From Halomonas campaniensis (GTDB lineage Bacteria; Pseudomonadota; Gammaproteobacteria; Pseudomonadales; Halomonadaceae), in assembly GCF_002211105.1 (NCBI RefSeq), contig NZ_JPUA01000028.1, forward strand, positions 6,210-67,337: a stretch of DNA of 61,128 nucleotides, read 5' to 3'. This document shows, piece by piece, positions 44,216-53,641 of this stretch; position 1 is the stretch's first letter; the number at the start of each line of letters is the position of its first letter. The translations under genes and the position numbers were made by a program. The notes below the pieces were generated by a model. The model searched no databases. It saw only the letters and a program-made list of their open reading frames with translations, and was not told where the DNA came from.

Positions 44216-45625
44216 ATGAATAAAGTAGACAGCCCTAAATCAGGAATGGCGGGCGACTATAGCCCCCTTGTAGATGGGAAGGCTCGAAAGAGGTCTCGTC
44301 TCGGCTTCATTACGATGATCTCTATATGTATTGGCTTAGTTATAGTTCAGGGGTCAATGCTGTCGGCCTTGCAGGGTGTAGGGATCGGAGGGGCAGCCTT
44401 TGTCGCAGCAGTTATTATTGCGTTCATCCTTTCTCTTTTCAATGCTATGACCTTCTCTGAACTGTCGCTCATGTTCCCGCATGCTGGAACGTTAGGTACG
44501 TATACCGAAAAAGCAATCGGGCACTTTCCTGCAATTCTGGCAGTATATGCAGGCTACGTCGTTGTGGGAGTGCTAGGGATTCCTGCCGAGATGTTTCTGG
44601 TAGATGCGATATTGAATGAGTTATTGCCCGGTTTGTTCCCCTCGATGCTGATACCATTTGTTATCTTGATTGCTTTGACAATTACCAATGTTTTGGGTAC
44701 AGATGTATTCGCTAAGGCGCAAAATTTCTTTGCATTCATTCTAGTATGTGCATTGATAACTATTGGATTAACAGCTGTCACTGGGATCGCCGAACCGTAC
44801 CCCGTGCTGGAAAATTCAGCACTTACTTGGGACTTAGAAAAGGCATTAAGTGTAGATACCATTGGGCTTATTTCCCTCGCGATGTGGATGTTTGTAGGCG
44901 TTGAATTTGTTTGTCCAATGATAAATGAAGTCAAAAAGCCAGAGAGGGATATTCCTAGGGCAATGATTCTGTCATTATGTATAATGCTAGGTATATATAC
45001 CTTCTTTATCTGGGGGGCATCCAAGTACTTAACTCCCGAAACGCTAACCGGAACACCTATTCCTTATCTTGATTATGCGAATGCTGTTTTTGGGAAGGCA
45101 GGTCTTCTCTTTGCGACTGTAATGGCTATTGCAGCGACTTGTAGCACTGTCAATACAGTTCTTGCCAGTGTTTCACGCATGCTACAGGGTATGGCAGAAA
45201 ATGGGCAATCGTTCCCGCAGTTAAAAATAACCAGCAAGCGGTTCGGAACCCCATGGGTAGCCATTGTGTTCATGTCGCTTATGGTTTCTATATTCATGAT
45301 GACGATGAGTATTGATTTTATTATCGTACTGGTTATCTCAGCATCTACTAGTTGGTTACTGGCTTATATCATAGCTCATGTTGATGTCATTGTTTTACGC
45401 ATTCGCTATCCAGAATTACCTCGTCCTTATAAAAGCCCTTTCTTCCCTGTGCCACAATTTCTGGGAATTATCGGGATGGGTTACGTTGCATTTAATAACT
45501 CCCCTACACCTGAGTTAACACAACAAATTTACATTACTGCGGGAAGTATTCTGCTAGTCATTAGTATCATCGCTGTATTATGGGTCAAGCTATATATGAA
45601 GAAAGGGCTTTTCACCCCCGAATAG
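44216..45625 (+). CDS. APC-superfamily amino acid/amine permease
   Basis: A 469-aa inner-membrane protein with about 12 hydrophobic segments and the APC-family consensus in the first segments (GFITMISICIGLVIVQGSMLSAL) and around FVGVEFVCPMINEVKKPERDIPRAM. Such permeases import amino acids or amines by proton or sodium coupling or by exchange. Beside the FeaB-like gene and amine-oxidation genes, an arylamine or aromatic amino acid is a reasonable substrate. The gene is visibly AT-richer than the enzymes around it, suggesting separate acquisition. GTGAGG precedes the start. Confidence 0.87.
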   Translation: MNKVDSPKSGMAGDYSPLVDGKARKRSRLGFITMISICIGLVIVQGSMLSALQGVGIGGAAFVAAVIIAFILSLFNAMTFSELSLMFPHAGTLGTYTEKAIGHFPAILAVYAGYVVVGVLGIPAEMFLVDAILNELLPGLFPSMLIPFVILIALTITNVLGTDVFAKAQNFFAFILVCALITIGLTAVTGIAEPYPVLENSALTWDLEKALSVDTIGLISLAMWMFVGVEFVCPMINEVKKPERDIPRAMILSLCIMLGIYTFFIWGASKYLTPETLTGTPIPYLDYANAVFGKAGLLFATVMAIAATCSTVNTVLASVSRMLQGMAENGQSFPQLKITSKRFGTPWVAIVFMSLMVSIFMMTMSIDFIIVLVISASTSWLLAYIIAHVDVIVLRIRYPELPRPYKSPFFPVPQFLGIIGMGYVAFNNSPTPELTQQIYITAGSILLVISIIAVLWVKLYMKKGLFTPE

Positions 45626-45836
45626 GCTGGTCTCAAACTTCAAGCGCAACATTATCGATGATGTCTGTCTTTTTCTGTGGTTTAGCCTGGCGAGCCTGAT
45701 TGTCACTTTGAAGCCAACGAAAGCACATTCATTGCGCTTTATGAACAATGGTTGCGCATTGTGGATATCCGTCAGTAACCCGGTGACTGTACCGTTTAAC
45801 GACGCCTGAAGGTGTTAACAAGAAACGGAGATCAGC

Positions 45837-46943
45837 ATGAAAGTCAGTGTTATTGGCGGTGGACATGGCTGCTACGCCGCAGCCATCGAGATGGTGGAGA
45901 AAGGTTTCGACGTGACATTGTGGCGGCGGGATGGCAATGCTCTGCAGGAGTTGCGTCAATTGGGCTATTTGGTCGTCAAGGATGCGCAAGGTGAACGGCG
46001 TATTCAGATTGGTACTCACAAGGATCAATTATCTCTAACAGATAGCCTAACGGAGGCGGCGCAACAGGCGGAGCTAATCATTGTGCCGTTACCCGCCACC
46101 TCCCATGACACGCTAGCCGACCAACTGGGGCCGTTACTACGGGATGATCAGGTGGTCTTTCTACCCCCAGGTACATTCGGCAGCTACCTGTTCCACCGAG
46201 CGATGCGAAAAGCGGGTAACGACAGCCAAGTGGCCTACTGTGAAACGGGAACGCTCCCCTATTTGGCGCGTAAACACGGTGCTAATAAGGTAGTCATCAG
46301 CGTTTATGCAACCCGGCTCCCTACCGGCGTCTTCCCCAGCGAACTGTCAGCACACGCCTTCTCTGTATTGCGGGAAGCCTACCCCAGCGTTGAACCCATC
46401 GAAGATGGCCTCAGTGGCGCCTTAATGAACGCTGGCCCTATTATCCATCCGCCTTTAATTATGATGAATGCGGGGCCGCTGGAGCATTTTGATGCCTGGG
46501 ATATTCACAACGAAGGAACCCAGCCCTCTATCCGAAGCGTGACCACCGCGCTAGACAATGAGCGTATCGCGGTGCGCGAAAGGCTGGGTTACCAGCCCTC
46601 TCATTTTCCTCTTGCCAACCACTACGCCTCCGAAGGCGAGGAGTGGATGTATGGCCGGGGCGCCCACGGCAAACTGACCGATAGTGGCGACTGGCGAGAG
46701 AACATCGACCTTCATAGCCACCGTTACATGCTGGAGGACACCCGAATGGGGCTCTCCTTCATCGTATCGGTTGGCCGCTGGGCGGGGCAACCCACGCCAG
46801 TAGCGGAGGGGCTGTTGAGCATTGCTTCGGCGATCACCGGCCAAGATCTCTATGCCCAAGGCCGAACGCTGGAAATGCTGGGACTGGATTCGCTCTCCCT
46901 GGCGCAGATGCGCTCTTTATTGACGTATGGCATTCAGGCCTGA
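45837..46943 (+). CDS. NAD(P)-binding octopine/opine dehydrogenase family protein
   Basis: A 368-aa protein with an N-terminal Rossmann motif (VIGGGHGCYAAAIEMVEKGFDVTLW) and the C-terminal helical domain of octopine/nopaline dehydrogenases, including the His in NAGPIIHPPLIMMNAG expected at the active site. Family members reductively join an amino acid and a 2-oxo acid, or act in reverse on the secondary amine. GGAG precedes the start. It is 24 bp before a 3-hydroxyacyl-CoA-dehydrogenase-like gene and probably cotranscribed with it. The substrate is not known. Confidence 0.82.
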   Translation: MKVSVIGGGHGCYAAAIEMVEKGFDVTLWRRDGNALQELRQLGYLVVKDAQGERRIQIGTHKDQLSLTDSLTEAAQQAELIIVPLPATSHDTLADQLGPLLRDDQVVFLPPGTFGSYLFHRAMRKAGNDSQVAYCETGTLPYLARKHGANKVVISVYATRLPTGVFPSELSAHAFSVLREAYPSVEPIEDGLSGALMNAGPIIHPPLIMMNAGPLEHFDAWDIHNEGTQPSIRSVTTALDNERIAVRERLGYQPSHFPLANHYASEGEEWMYGRGAHGKLTDSGDWRENIDLHSHRYMLEDTRMGLSFIVSVGRWAGQPTPVAEGLLSIASAITGQDLYAQGRTLEMLGLDSLSLAQMRSLLTYGIQA

Positions 46944-46967
46944 CCTACCGATAGAGGAGAGCGCATC

Positions 46968-47945
46968 ATGCAGGACAACATCATCGTCTTGGGAGCAGGA
47001 AGAATGGGAGAAGGTATTGCTCTCTCATTTATTCTGGCTGGCAAGGAGGTCGTGCTGATCGACTTCAAGTCACGCAGCCCTGAAGAGCGTCAGCACTATT
47101 ATGAGCAGGCTCGCAGTCGACTAGTGACGGAGCTTAAGTATCTTCAGGAGAAGCAGCTCATTCAGGAAGAGCAGATCGCTTCAATGGTGAAGCAACTGCG
47201 TATCGTGGATGACCAGCAGGTGCAGATGGTGGCGGGAAGCCGTTTGGCTTTCGAGGCGCTGCCTGAAGTCAGCGAGATTAAGCAGCAAGGGCTGGCCTGG
47301 GCAAGCCGACATTTGGATAAAGAGGCTGTTATCGCATCGACCACGTCCACTTTTCTGGTCACCGAACTCGCCTGCATGGTTAGCCATCCGGCCCGGTTTA
47401 TGAACGCCCACTGGCTAAATCCTGCCCATTTGATGCCCTTAGTGGAGGTAAGTCGGGGCAAGGATACCGAGCAGCGCTATGTTGATGCGCTGTTCACGGT
47501 GCTTAAAGGGATAGGGAAAGTACCGGTGCTGTGCGAGGCGGCGCCGGGCTACATTATTCCCCGCCTGCAGGTGCTGCTCATGAACGAAGCCGCGCGTATG
47601 GTCGAGGAGGGCGTTGCTAGCGCCGAGGATATCGATGTGGCCATTCGGGTTGGGCTGGGGTTGCGCTATTCGGTGTTGGGAGTGCTGGAGTTCATCGATT
47701 GGGGCGGTGGCGATACGCTTTTCTACGCCTCCAACTACCTGTGCGACAAGCTGGATAACCGCTTCAAGTCACCTGAGGTTATTACCCGGAATATGCAAGA
47801 GATGCGTCGAGGATTCCAAGATGGCGTGGGCTTCTTCGACTACTCAGGGGTCGATCTGTCGAACTACCGAAGGCAGCGCTCCGACGCTTTTCTAAAGCGT
47901 CTTGAGTTGCTTGAGCTGATGCCGACAGTCACTACCCGTTATTAA
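46968..47945 (+). CDS. 3-hydroxyacyl-CoA dehydrogenase-like NAD-dependent dehydrogenase
   Basis: A 325-aa protein of the 3HCDH family. NAD motif GAGRMGEG is at residues 9-16, with Asp32 favouring NAD. The catalytic Ser124, His148 (AHWLNP) and Glu160 (LMPLVE) are in place. Free beta-hydroxy-acid enzymes such as L-carnitine dehydrogenase have the same architecture and length, so the substrate need not be a CoA ester. It is in the same block as a BKACE enzyme (52811-53641) that would act on the resulting beta-keto acid. Confidence 0.83.
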   Translation: MQDNIIVLGAGRMGEGIALSFILAGKEVVLIDFKSRSPEERQHYYEQARSRLVTELKYLQEKQLIQEEQIASMVKQLRIVDDQQVQMVAGSRLAFEALPEVSEIKQQGLAWASRHLDKEAVIASTTSTFLVTELACMVSHPARFMNAHWLNPAHLMPLVEVSRGKDTEQRYVDALFTVLKGIGKVPVLCEAAPGYIIPRLQVLLMNEAARMVEEGVASAEDIDVAIRVGLGLRYSVLGVLEFIDWGGGDTLFYASNYLCDKLDNRFKSPEVITRNMQEMRRGFQDGVGFFDYSGVDLSNYRRQRSDAFLKRLELLELMPTVTTRY

Positions 47946-47966
47946 TCCTTCACAGCCTATAAAGCG

Positions 47967-47995
47967 CCTATAGGAAACCATGCTGTTCCTGTAGG
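47967..47995 (+). promoter_or_regulatory. intercistronic hairpin before the orphan TRAP binding-protein gene
   Basis: CCTATAGGAA and TTCCTGTAGG pair over 10 bp with one G-U, in the 72-bp gap between the dehydrogenase and binding-protein genes. It may end part of the transcripts or stabilise mRNA ends. Confidence 0.35.
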
Positions 47996-48016
47996 CCTTC
48001 GCCGAGGATAGCCATA

Positions 48017-49081
48017 ATGAAAACCAGTACACAGGTGGGAGCGTTAACCGTACTAATCGCTGCAATGGCGTTGGTGGGGTGTAGCGATGCACAGGAGGGG
48101 GTAGCCGATGAGCCTAGCGACGACGCCCAGGTGATTACCCTCAGCTACGCTTTTTTTGCTCCAGCGCAGAGCTTTCCTGCCGTTCAGATGGAGCACTGGG
48201 CGAAAGAGCTCAATGAACGTACCGATGGGCGTGTCGAAGTCGACCTCTTCCCCGGGGGCTCCTTGCTCACAGCCAGCAACATGTACGATGGTGTGCTGAA
48301 TGGTGTTGCGGATATAGGGCTTTCAGCCACCTCTTACGAGCCGGGCCGTTTTCCCCTGATCAACTTGGCCGGAAGCCTGACCGGCCAGGACGTCAATTCA
48401 GAAATAGCCAGCCGCATGACTTACCAACTGATTCAAGAGTTTGGTGAGCAGATGCCCGAACTCGAAGAGTTCAAGGTCATCACGGCCTTTACCTCCGAGC
48501 CTGCCTATTTCCAGACCATTGAACCGATTCGTCAACTGGAAGACCTGAATGGGCTGGAAATCAGAATTTCCGGCGATAACTCCAGGGCGCTGGATGCATT
48601 GGGGGTAACAGCAGTCGGTATGTCGCAGGCCGATGCTGGCGAGGCACTTCAATCTGGGATTATCGATGGGTATGCGGCGTCCCGGGAAGTGCTAATGGAT
48701 ATGCAGTTCGCGCGTTTGGCTAAGTACGTGACCGATTACCCCTTAACTAACACCATTTTTGCAGCGCTGATGTCGCGAGAGAAGTGGGAGGCGCTCCCTG
48801 CTGATATACAGGCGGTTATCGAGGAGTTGGCGCCGGAGATGGCAACCTTCACCGGTCAATATCTTGATGAGCATATACAGCGTTCACTTGAGTGGGCGCA
48901 GCAGGAAGAGGGGGTTGAAGTGATAGCACTTGACGATGATGAGGCTAGCCGTTGGGATGACCAGCTCGCGCCGGTCAATGAAACTATCCTGTCGGATGCA
49001 GAGCAGCAAGGCCTACCCGCGTACGCCTTTGCAGAAAGAATGCAGGAGCTGATCGAGGAGTATCGTACCGAGGCTGAATAA
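48017..49081 (+). CDS. orphan TRAP substrate-binding lipoprotein (DctP type)
   Basis: A 354-aa DctP-type binding protein with a lipoprotein signal: the hydrophobic stretch ends LVGC followed by SDAQ, so Cys22 or nearby would be lipid-modified. The mature part is strongly similar throughout to the binding protein at 14846-15886, including the shared block VQMEHWAKELNERTDG and the ADIGLSATSYEPGRFPL stretch. No dctQ or dctM gene adjoins it. It may deliver substrate to the TRAP membrane pair at 15960-17722. LNGLEIRISG holds the substrate-binding arginine region. Confidence 0.88.
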   Translation: MKTSTQVGALTVLIAAMALVGCSDAQEGVADEPSDDAQVITLSYAFFAPAQSFPAVQMEHWAKELNERTDGRVEVDLFPGGSLLTASNMYDGVLNGVADIGLSATSYEPGRFPLINLAGSLTGQDVNSEIASRMTYQLIQEFGEQMPELEEFKVITAFTSEPAYFQTIEPIRQLEDLNGLEIRISGDNSRALDALGVTAVGMSQADAGEALQSGIIDGYAASREVLMDMQFARLAKYVTDYPLTNTIFAALMSREKWEALPADIQAVIEELAPEMATFTGQYLDEHIQRSLEWAQQEEGVEVIALDDDEASRWDDQLAPVNETILSDAEQQGLPAYAFAERMQELIEEYRTEAE

Positions 49082-49103
49082 AAAGAGCAGAGGCGACAGT
49101 AGC

Positions 49104-50120
49104 TCAGGGCCAGACGTTGGCCAATTCGTTACCAGTAGTATGTTCGCGGTTTGACTGCAGTGTTTGCACGGGGGTCACCCCATAGACCTCCTTGTACTGT
49201 GCAGAGAAGTGGCCAGGGCTGTTGATGCCATGTTGCATGATGACGTCGGTGACGCGATGACCGCGAGGGGCATCAAGCAGCGCCTGGTGCACACTCTTCA
49301 TGCGTTGCTGAGTAAAATAGGCTTTGGGTGAGAGCCCAATAAATTGCTGGAAGCCGTACTGCAACGTGCGCTTTGATACCCCCACCATCGAGGCCAGTGT
49401 CTCGAGCTCGATACCCAGCTTGAGGTTCTGGTCTATATGGGTTTTGGCGCTTTTTACATAGTGTGGGAGAGGAGAAGGGTTACCACTCAAGCGCTGACTG
49501 TAGTTGTTCATGAACAGCCCCAGCAGACTGTCATATAAGTACTCTTCCATCAGCTTGATTTGCTGGCGCGGGGCATTTTGCTGGTGAAGAGAGTCGGTGA
49601 GACGGGCAAAATACTTGATGGTATCCAGCAGAAAAACCGTGCCGGGATAGTGCTCGGGAAAGTAGTGGTCAAAGATGATCGGAAGGTCAATGCGTTGATC
49701 GAGCCGACACGACAAGCGTTGCTCCAACTGATGGCGCGGTACTCGAACGATGATGTTATGGCAGTTCGGAGAGGTTTGGATGAGGGCGCGTTGACAGGGG
49801 GAAGTGACGGTAATACCTCCCTGAACCATACTCACCTGACGGTCAGCGTATACGATGGTTCCCTGACCTTCGAGAGTGATACGAAACAGGTAAACGTTCG
49901 ACTCTTCGACAGGGTCAATTTCGACATTGGCACCATACTGCAGTTCGATAATAGCCAATTGGTCGAAACTGACCGCACTTAAGCGTGAGGCAAGTCGCGG
50001 GCCGTCAAATAAACGCATGCGATGTGGGCACAGGTAGTGGGTAACATGCTCACGAATGATCTCTTGTGAATCGGTGCGCAGAATAGCGTGCTTCTGCAGC
50101 AGAAACGGTGTTGTACCCAT
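49104..50120 (-). CDS. AraC-family regulator
   Basis: A 338-aa AraC-type protein with an N-terminal AraC-binding-like domain (about residues 20-210) and a C-terminal HTH pair (ELETLASMVGVSKRTLQYGFQQFIGLSPKAYF and VTDVIMQHGINSPGHFSAQYKEVYGVTP). Regulators of this build often control aromatic-degradation operons. It is convergent with the orphan binding-protein gene and divergent from the MarR gene, and could regulate this beta-hydroxy-acid block. Confidence 0.84.
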   Translation of the reverse strand: MGTTPFLLQKHAILRTDSQEIIREHVTHYLCPHRMRLFDGPRLASRLSAVSFDQLAIIELQYGANVEIDPVEESNVYLFRITLEGQGTIVYADRQVSMVQGGITVTSPCQRALIQTSPNCHNIIVRVPRHQLEQRLSCRLDQRIDLPIIFDHYFPEHYPGTVFLLDTIKYFARLTDSLHQQNAPRQQIKLMEEYLYDSLLGLFMNNYSQRLSGNPSPLPHYVKSAKTHIDQNLKLGIELETLASMVGVSKRTLQYGFQQFIGLSPKAYFTQQRMKSVHQALLDAPRGHRVTDVIMQHGINSPGHFSAQYKEVYGVTPVQTLQSNREHTTGNELANVWP

Positions 50121-50290
50121 GGTTCACCTCAACAATGCACCAAGCAGGTGATGGTTTTGGGGTGTGAAGCCGAGGCAATATCTGCTGGGCCAGTAGATGC
50201 CATGCACTATCCCTAGAGGCTCCAGGCGCTTACACTCGGATGGATATATGCTAGAATAATCCACTATTTTTTTTGGATGGCGTGCTTCTT

Positions 50291-50767
50291 ATGGTCGACA
50301 AGGATGAATTATCGTCTTCCTTTTTTCCTCTTGCCGATGAATTTCGCTCGCGTGATTTTCCTTTTTATTGGGTCGCGAGGCTGAATGCTAAATACAGCGC
50401 TGATGTCGATACACTACTGAAACCACTCGGACTCAGTTCGTCTAAGTGGCGCATTCTCATGATCCTACATGAACATGGGCGCCTTAGCATGTCGGATATA
50501 TCAGTACACGCTGTTGCAAAATTGTCAACTATCACCAAAATCGTATACCGAATGCAAGAGTCGGGTTTGCTTAAAACAGAAGCCAGCCCGCAGGATGGTC
50601 GCGTCACTGAAGTAGAGCTTACCGAGGCGGGTGAGGCGAAGTTGGATATTGCGCGGCAAGTTACTAGCCGTCTGGTGGAAAAAGCCTTTGCCGATTTCAG
50701 TAAACAGGACATTGTTTATATCAATCAGTGCTTGAGTAGGATGTTTCATAACTTAAACGCGCTTTAA
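50291..50767 (+). CDS. MarR-family regulator
   Basis: A 158-aa MarR-type winged-helix protein (SSSKWRILMILHEHGRLSMSDISVHAVAKLSTITKIVYRMQESGLL, with the DGRVTEVELTEAG wing). MarR proteins are usually repressors released by aromatic ligands. Known iac clusters carry a MarR repressor, iacR, and this is the only stand-alone MarR in the window, but it lies 22 kb from the iac genes. Its nearest neighbours are the divergent AraC gene and the SLC13 transporter. ATG at 50291 is chosen; a TTG at 50273 is in frame. Confidence 0.82.
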   Translation: MVDKDELSSSFFPLADEFRSRDFPFYWVARLNAKYSADVDTLLKPLGLSSSKWRILMILHEHGRLSMSDISVHAVAKLSTITKIVYRMQESGLLKTEASPQDGRVTEVELTEAGEAKLDIARQVTSRLVEKAFADFSKQDIVYINQCLSRMFHNLNAL

Positions 50768-51196
50768 GGTCTAGAGGGACGCTGGAATTACTGTCATCGC
50801 GGCAAAGTACTTACATTTTTCCTATGGGCTATCAATAGCCCTGCCTTTTCCTGAACTACTCCTTTTTGTTCAAACTTCTGCTTAGCGCTTGTGCTTAAAC
50901 GTCACGCGGGTAGTGAAATTGCCACGCTTTCACAGTAGCTCATCCATTAGTCGTAAACTATACGTCGTAATTAAGCAGGATATTCCCTATCTCTTGTGAA
51001 AGTTACGAGTAGGTTAAGTACGAAAATAACAACCATTTTATGGTTAAATAACTGATTTTATTGGCTATATGTGGTTTTCTGCATTCATGCCAATTTACTC
51101 AATTAGGTATGCATATCAACCTGAGAGGTATTGGTAGCGCGTTACTTCAAACGTAACACTCACCTGCACCGTTATTGCTATGCAGGTAAAACGATC
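50768..51196. other. intergenic region upstream of the SLC13-type transporter gene
   Basis: No gene or clear repeat is seen. The stretch is AT-rich towards its right end and probably contains the promoter of the transporter gene. Confidence 0.5.
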
Positions 51197-52699
51197 ATGT
51201 CGCATAACACAGGGGCCGTTGAACAGCTGCCCTATGCTGAAGCCTCTGCTTTTAAGCCAATCTCACTTGTGATGGGTATCGTCATTGGCTTGGGTGTTTT
51301 CTTCCTGTTGCCTGAAACGCTGGCCTTCAATGCTCGTCTTGTGGCAGGCATTGCGATGCTGATGGCCACCTGGTGGATGACAGAGGCGATACCCATTCCT
51401 GCCACGTCGCTGTTGCCGCTTGTACTGTTCCCTTTTTTCGATATTGCCACGGTCGGTGAGACCGCCTCGCCCTATGCCCATAGCATTGTCTTTCTAGTGT
51501 TGGGTGGCGTACTGCTGGGCTTGGCAACGCAGCGCTGGAATTTACATCGCCGCTTCGCGCTACTGACGGTGCTCACCGTGGGTACTAAGCCGGCTCAAAT
51601 CGTCTTTGGTTTGATGTTCGCTAGCTGGTTTATCACTATGTGGGTGAGCAATACCGCCACCGCAGTGATCATGGTGCCCATTGGAGGCTCGATCATTGCG
51701 CTAGTGAAGTCACTGGGTAACGGTGATGACACGCCCAAGTTTTCTGCCTCTGTGCTACTGGGCATTGCCTATGCCATCACCATCGGCTCCATGGCCACAT
51801 TGATCGGCCAGCCGCCGATGGCGCTAATGCGGGCCTACATGGAAGGCACCCACGGGCTTAGCATCGGTTTTGGCCACTGGATGCTGGTGGGTGTGCCGTT
51901 CTCATTCACCATGCTAATGCTGGCTTGGTTTGTGCTTAACAAACTGGTGTTCCGCTCGGAAGTCGAGAGCATCCAGGGTGGCCGGGCGATGATCGAGACA
52001 GAGCTCAAGGGAATGGGCCGACTATCGCCTGAAGAGTCACGTGTATTGATGGTTTTTGCCGGGGCAGTGTTCTGCTGGGTATTCCTGCCGTTAATCGCGA
52101 GAATTCCTGTCGTGCAGAGTGCGCTGCCTTGGTTGGGTAACATCAACGATACCAGCGTGGCGATTCTCTCGGCGATTCTGATGTTTGTGATTCCTGCCTC
52201 TAATGGAAAAGGGGCGTTGCTGGAGTGGTCGGCTACCCGAGACGTGCCCTGGGGGGTACTGATTTTGTTTGGCGGTGGCCTAACACTCTCTGCCCAGTTC
52301 ACCGCCACTGGCTTGAGTGCGTGGGTTGGCGAGAGCGTCTCGGGATTATCGGACTTACCTCCGATTCTGATCCTAGCCATCACTGCTATCGTCATTATCC
52401 TATTGACCGAGCTAACCAGTAACACGGCGACGGCGGCTGCCTTCTTCCCGATTATGGGATCTATTGCCGTGGGACTGGGTATCGAACCTTTTCTGATGAC
52501 CATCGTGGTTACCTTTGCCGTGAGCTGCGCCTTTATGTTGCCGGTGGCTACACCTTCCAATGCAGTGGCTTTCGCAACAGGGGATCTTCCAATCAAGAGC
52601 ATGATCCGAGCAGGTATCTGGCTCAACGTCATCGGTTTGCTGGTGATTATGGTCGCGCTCTACACCATTGTCCCTTTGGTATTCGATGTCTCTTTCTAA
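51197..52699 (+). CDS. SLC13/DASS-family sodium:carboxylate symporter
   Basis: A 500-aa polytopic inner-membrane protein. The two inverted-repeat SNT motifs of the DASS family are present: MWVSNTATAVIMVP and ELTSNTATAAAFFP. These bind sodium and the substrate carboxylate in characterised members such as VcINDY. The family imports dicarboxylates and other organic anions. It precedes a BKACE enzyme, so a keto acid or dicarboxylate linked to that enzyme is a plausible substrate. The start at 51197 directly precedes the conserved part; 51131 would add an unlikely 22-residue leader. Confidence 0.88.
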   Translation: MSHNTGAVEQLPYAEASAFKPISLVMGIVIGLGVFFLLPETLAFNARLVAGIAMLMATWWMTEAIPIPATSLLPLVLFPFFDIATVGETASPYAHSIVFLVLGGVLLGLATQRWNLHRRFALLTVLTVGTKPAQIVFGLMFASWFITMWVSNTATAVIMVPIGGSIIALVKSLGNGDDTPKFSASVLLGIAYAITIGSMATLIGQPPMALMRAYMEGTHGLSIGFGHWMLVGVPFSFTMLMLAWFVLNKLVFRSEVESIQGGRAMIETELKGMGRLSPEESRVLMVFAGAVFCWVFLPLIARIPVVQSALPWLGNINDTSVAILSAILMFVIPASNGKGALLEWSATRDVPWGVLILFGGGLTLSAQFTATGLSAWVGESVSGLSDLPPILILAITAIVIILLTELTSNTATAAAFFPIMGSIAVGLGIEPFLMTIVVTFAVSCAFMLPVATPSNAVAFATGDLPIKSMIRAGIWLNVIGLLVIMVALYTIVPLVFDVSF

Positions 52700-52704
52700 A
52701 CCGT

Positions 52705-52727
52705 GGCTGCCAACGTCGTTGGCAGCC
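52705..52727 (+). terminator. hairpin after the SLC13-type transporter gene
   Basis: GGCTGCCAAC-GTC-GTTGGCAGCC is a perfect 10-bp stem beginning 6 bp after the stop codon. No T-run follows, so it may be a partial terminator or processing site before the BKACE gene. Its presence also argues against a BKACE start as early as 52703. Confidence 0.5.
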
Positions 52728-52810
52728 AGTCTGATTTGACGATATCAGATATCCGGCCTAAAGTGTTCGTTATGCAAATTAGTGTTCGCAATAAGAACAA
52801 AGAGGCTTCC

Positions 52811-53641
52811 ATGTCCCAGCCCTGTATTATCTGTGTCGCCATTACCGGCAGTCTGCCACGCAAAGAGAACAATCCTGCCGTACCGATTACGGTAGAAGAG
52901 CAGGTTGAGAGCACCCAGGCGGCGTTCGAAGCAGGGGCTACCATCGCCCACTGCCATGTGCGCAACGATGACCAAACCCCCTCATCTGACCCAGAAAAGT
53001 TTGGCCGCCTGATGGAGGGGCTTAAGAAGCACTGTCCCGGAATGATTATTCAGCTCTCCACCGGCGGGCGTTCCGGGGCAGGAGAAGCCCGGGGTGGGAT
53101 GCTCCCGCTGAAGCCTGATATGGCCAGCCTCTCGGTGGGCTCCAATAATTTCCCCAATCGCGTTTACGAGAATCCGCCGCAGCTGGTGGAGTGGCTTGCG
53201 GATGAGATGCTCACGTATGGCATTAAGCCTGAAATCGAAGCGTTTGATCTATCGCATATCCATCAGGCGGTTGCACTCTCCAAGCAGGGAAAGCTGAAAG
53301 CACCGCTCTATGTGCAGTTTGTCATGGGCGTTAAGAATTCGATGCCAGCGGACAAGCCGACTTTTGATTTCTATATCGAGACACTCAAGCGGCTAGCGCC
53401 GGATGCACAGTGGTGTGGCGCAGGCATCGGCGCCAATCAATACGTACTTAATGAGTGGTCGATTGCTGCAGGCGGTCATACGCGTACCGGGCTTGAGGAT
53501 AACGTTCGCCTGGACAGTAATACGCTGGCGCCTTCCAACGCGGCGTTGGTCGAGCGTACCGTCGACTTATGCGAAAGGTATGAGCGCCCGGTAGCTACCT
53601 GGCAGCAGGCCCGTGAGATGCTTGGGTTGAGAAATGCGTGA
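52811..53641 (+). CDS. beta-keto acid cleavage enzyme (BKACE, formerly DUF849)
   Basis: A 276-aa TIM-barrel BKACE protein with the metal-binding HxH in ATIAHCHVRNDD, followed by QLSTGGRSG and GIKPEIEAFD. Characterised members join a beta-keto acid with acetyl-CoA to give acetoacetate and a CoA ester, for example in lysine fermentation and 3-dehydrocarnitine cleavage. It would fit as the step after a beta-hydroxy-acid dehydrogenase such as the 46968-47945 product. GAGGC precedes the ATG at 52811. The actual substrate is unknown. Confidence 0.87.
   Translation: MSQPCIICVAITGSLPRKENNPAVPITVEEQVESTQAAFEAGATIAHCHVRNDDQTPSSDPEKFGRLMEGLKKHCPGMIIQLSTGGRSGAGEARGGMLPLKPDMASLSVGSNNFPNRVYENPPQLVEWLADEMLTYGIKPEIEAFDLSHIHQAVALSKQGKLKAPLYVQFVMGVKNSMPADKPTFDFYIETLKRLAPDAQWCGAGIGANQYVLNEWSIAAGGHTRTGLEDNVRLDSNTLAPSNAALVERTVDLCERYERPVATWQQAREMLGLRNA

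Noticed and set aside
51835..52632. 265-codon antisense frame opposite the SLC13-type transporter
   Set aside because: The plus-strand gene has both SNT motifs; the antisense frame is a by-product of the codon bias in a membrane protein gene.
52703..52810. N-terminal extension of the BKACE gene to 52703
   Set aside because: The extension would translate through a perfect hairpin after the transporter gene and adds 36 residues not seen in the family; the ATG at 52811 has a ribosome-binding site.
45837..53641. Carnitine degradation operon
   Set aside because: Dehydrogenase plus BKACE fits, but no betainyl-CoA thioesterase or glycine-betaine catabolic gene is present, and an opine-dehydrogenase-like gene is not part of that pathway; kept only as one possibility.
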